Shown here: one piece after another, positions 13,587-14,401 of the stretch
Layout: every line of letters starts with the position of its first letter
Numbering within the stretch: position 1 is the stretch's first letter
Assembly (NCBI GenBank): GCA_031412355.1
Contig: JANOCR010000216.1
Coordinates: forward strand, 1-14,401
From: JAENVT01 sp031412355
GTDB taxonomy: Bacteria > Actinomycetota > Acidimicrobiia > Acidimicrobiales > Ilumatobacteraceae
Reading direction: 5' to 3'
Length of the DNA: 14,401 bases
Notes under the pieces: model-generated
Told to the model about the DNA's origin: nothing
Databases searched by the model: none
The model's input: the letters and a program-made list of their open reading frames with translations, nothing else
Program-made: the position numbers and the translations under genes

Positions 13587-14401
13587 GACAACACCGCCTG
13601 GCTGGAGCCGACGATCAACATCGTCCACGAGGCGATCATTGCCTCCGTCGAGGTGGCGTCGACGATGAAGCGGCTGCTGGCGTGGTACTCGGTTGCGCAC
13701 ACCACGACCAGTGTCTCGTCCTGGCTGGTCGCCGCCCGAAGCTGAGCGACAGCGGCACTGGCCGACGAGCCCGTCACGATGACCAGCAGGCCCATTCCCT
13801 CGATCATGCCGCTGTTCATCGAGGCGATCTCTTGCGGCTCGTCAGTTGGTTCGACGGTTGCCAGCCAGCGAAGGGTGTTGGCGGCGACGTCGGGGCCGCG
13901 CAGGTCGACTTCGGGGGTGACAAAGCGCGTGTTGACGCCGGTGTGCGCCGAGCTGGCCGTGATGCTGGCCGCGGCGACGACGGCTTGCTCGAACGAGCCG
14001 CGCAGGTACTCGGCGGCCGAGGTATCGAGCACCACAGTGCAGCGGCGGATGCCCTCGAGCGCTGTCTCGCGGACGATCAACGATGTAGCTCTCGCCGAGG
14101 CCTTCCAGTTGATCCGGCGAATGTCGTCGCCACGCTGGTACTCGCGCAGCGAATGGAACTCGGTGCCGGTCTGCCCCCACGACTTCATTCGCAGGTGCTG
14201 ACCCAGCCGGCCCGACGAGCCGACCGAGGGAAACGGCAGAGCGATGGTATGCGGCACGACGAGTACCTCTTCCGTGCCTGCCAATGTGGTGGTTCTCTGG
14301 GTCAGACCCAACACGTCGCGGCGTAGCGCGCGCAGGGGGCCGGTTCGAATGAGGCCACGCCGCGCGGTGGGTACGCGGTAGGCGGCGCTGGCGGCTTGCC
14401 C
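13583..14401 (-). CDS. DUF58 protein, 5' end off right edge
   Basis: C-terminal 272 residues of a DUF58 protein; the frame stays open to the window edge, so the start and probably N-terminal helices lie beyond 14401. Visible features are the conserved segment REYQRGDDIRRINWKASAR, and a von Willebrand factor A-like strand VVLDTSAAE with a DxS metal-site motif, as in other family members. The sequence upstream of an internal GTG at 14314 (RRGLIRTGPLRALRRDVLGL) matches the family, so that codon is not the start. The stop overlaps the transglutaminase start by 4 nt. DUF58 proteins work with MoxR-type AAA ATPases and transglutaminase-like partners; the function in envelope biology is inferred from the family. 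Confidence 0.9.
   Translation of the reverse strand, partial: GQAASAAYRVPTARRGLIRTGPLRALRRDVLGLTQRTTTLAGTEEVLVVPHTIALPFPSVGSSGRLGQHLRMKSWGQTGTEFHSLREYQRGDDIRRINWKASARATSLIVRETALEGIRRCTVVLDTSAAEYLRGSFEQAVVAAASITASSAHTGVNTRFVTPEVDLRGPDVAANTLRWLATVEPTDEPQEIASMNSGMIEGMGLLVIVTGSSASAAVAQLRAATSQDETLVVVCATEYHASSRFIVDATSTEAMIASWTMLIVGSSQAVLS

Noticed and set aside
13587..13700. A 38-residue N-terminal extension of the transglutaminase from 13700
   Set aside because: It is hydrophilic and Arg-rich, lies within the DUF58 gene, and the GTG at 13586 gives a 4-nt overlap like other junctions in the window.
14312..14314. GTG at 14314 as the start of the DUF58 gene
   Set aside because: The frame is open to the window edge and the 29 codons upstream match the family pattern, so the gene is cut by the edge.

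Overview
The window looks like chromosomal DNA from a high-GC actinobacterium. GTG starts are common, most genes within each run abut or overlap by 4 nt, and there is a MtrAB-LpqB-like signalling operon, a DUF3040 gene, and a DUF58 plus TgpA-type transglutaminase pair. An Acidimicrobiia-like (Ilumatobacter-type) host is my best guess from protein flavour; this is memory-based, not a search result. Coding is almost gap-free: the longest gene-free stretch is about 73 bp (10910-10982). I see no rRNA, tRNA, CRISPR, insertion sequence or phage gene.

Layout. (1) Minus strand, 1-889: a small two-helix membrane protein with a TTG start and an ideal ribosome binding site, then the N-terminal part of glycerol kinase, which runs off the left edge. 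(2) Plus strand, 935-4493: a 6-phosphofructokinase followed, with gaps of 2-3 nt or a 4-nt overlap, by a NodI/DrrA-type ABC ATPase and two ABC-2 permeases, forming a complete exporter. (3) Minus strand, 8375-4506: a tightly packed five-gene operon with a small membrane protein, an inositol-monophosphatase-family phosphatase, an OmpR-family response regulator, a HAMP sensor kinase and a GerMN-domain lipoprotein. This is an MtrA-MtrB-LpqB-like set whose lipoprotein is reduced to the GerMN part. (4) Plus strand, 8400-11315: a polyprenol-phosphate-mannose-synthase-like glycosyltransferase, a Nudix hydrolase, DNA polymerase IV, then, after a short gap, a DUF3040 membrane protein. (5) Minus strand, 14401-11331: a DUF58 protein (5' end off the right edge) and a 751-residue transglutaminase-like membrane protein.

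How the parts fit. Blocks 3 and 4 diverge from a 24-bp gap holding a near-palindromic -10 element (around CCTAGG) that could serve both directions, with both first genes starting at or next to the expected transcription start. That would link inositol-phosphate dephosphorylation and envelope sensing to mannosyl-lipid donor synthesis. Block 5 and DUF3040 resemble genes often found near the actinobacterial division and cell-wall (dcw) cluster. Blocks 1 and 2 touch glycerol and sugar-phosphate metabolism.

I see no clearly new defence or mobile system. The items most worth a second look are the non-acidic residue in the phosphofructokinase nucleotide loop, the minimal three-part signalling operon, the shared symmetric promoter, and a 22-bp perfect palindrome inside the glycosyltransferase gene.
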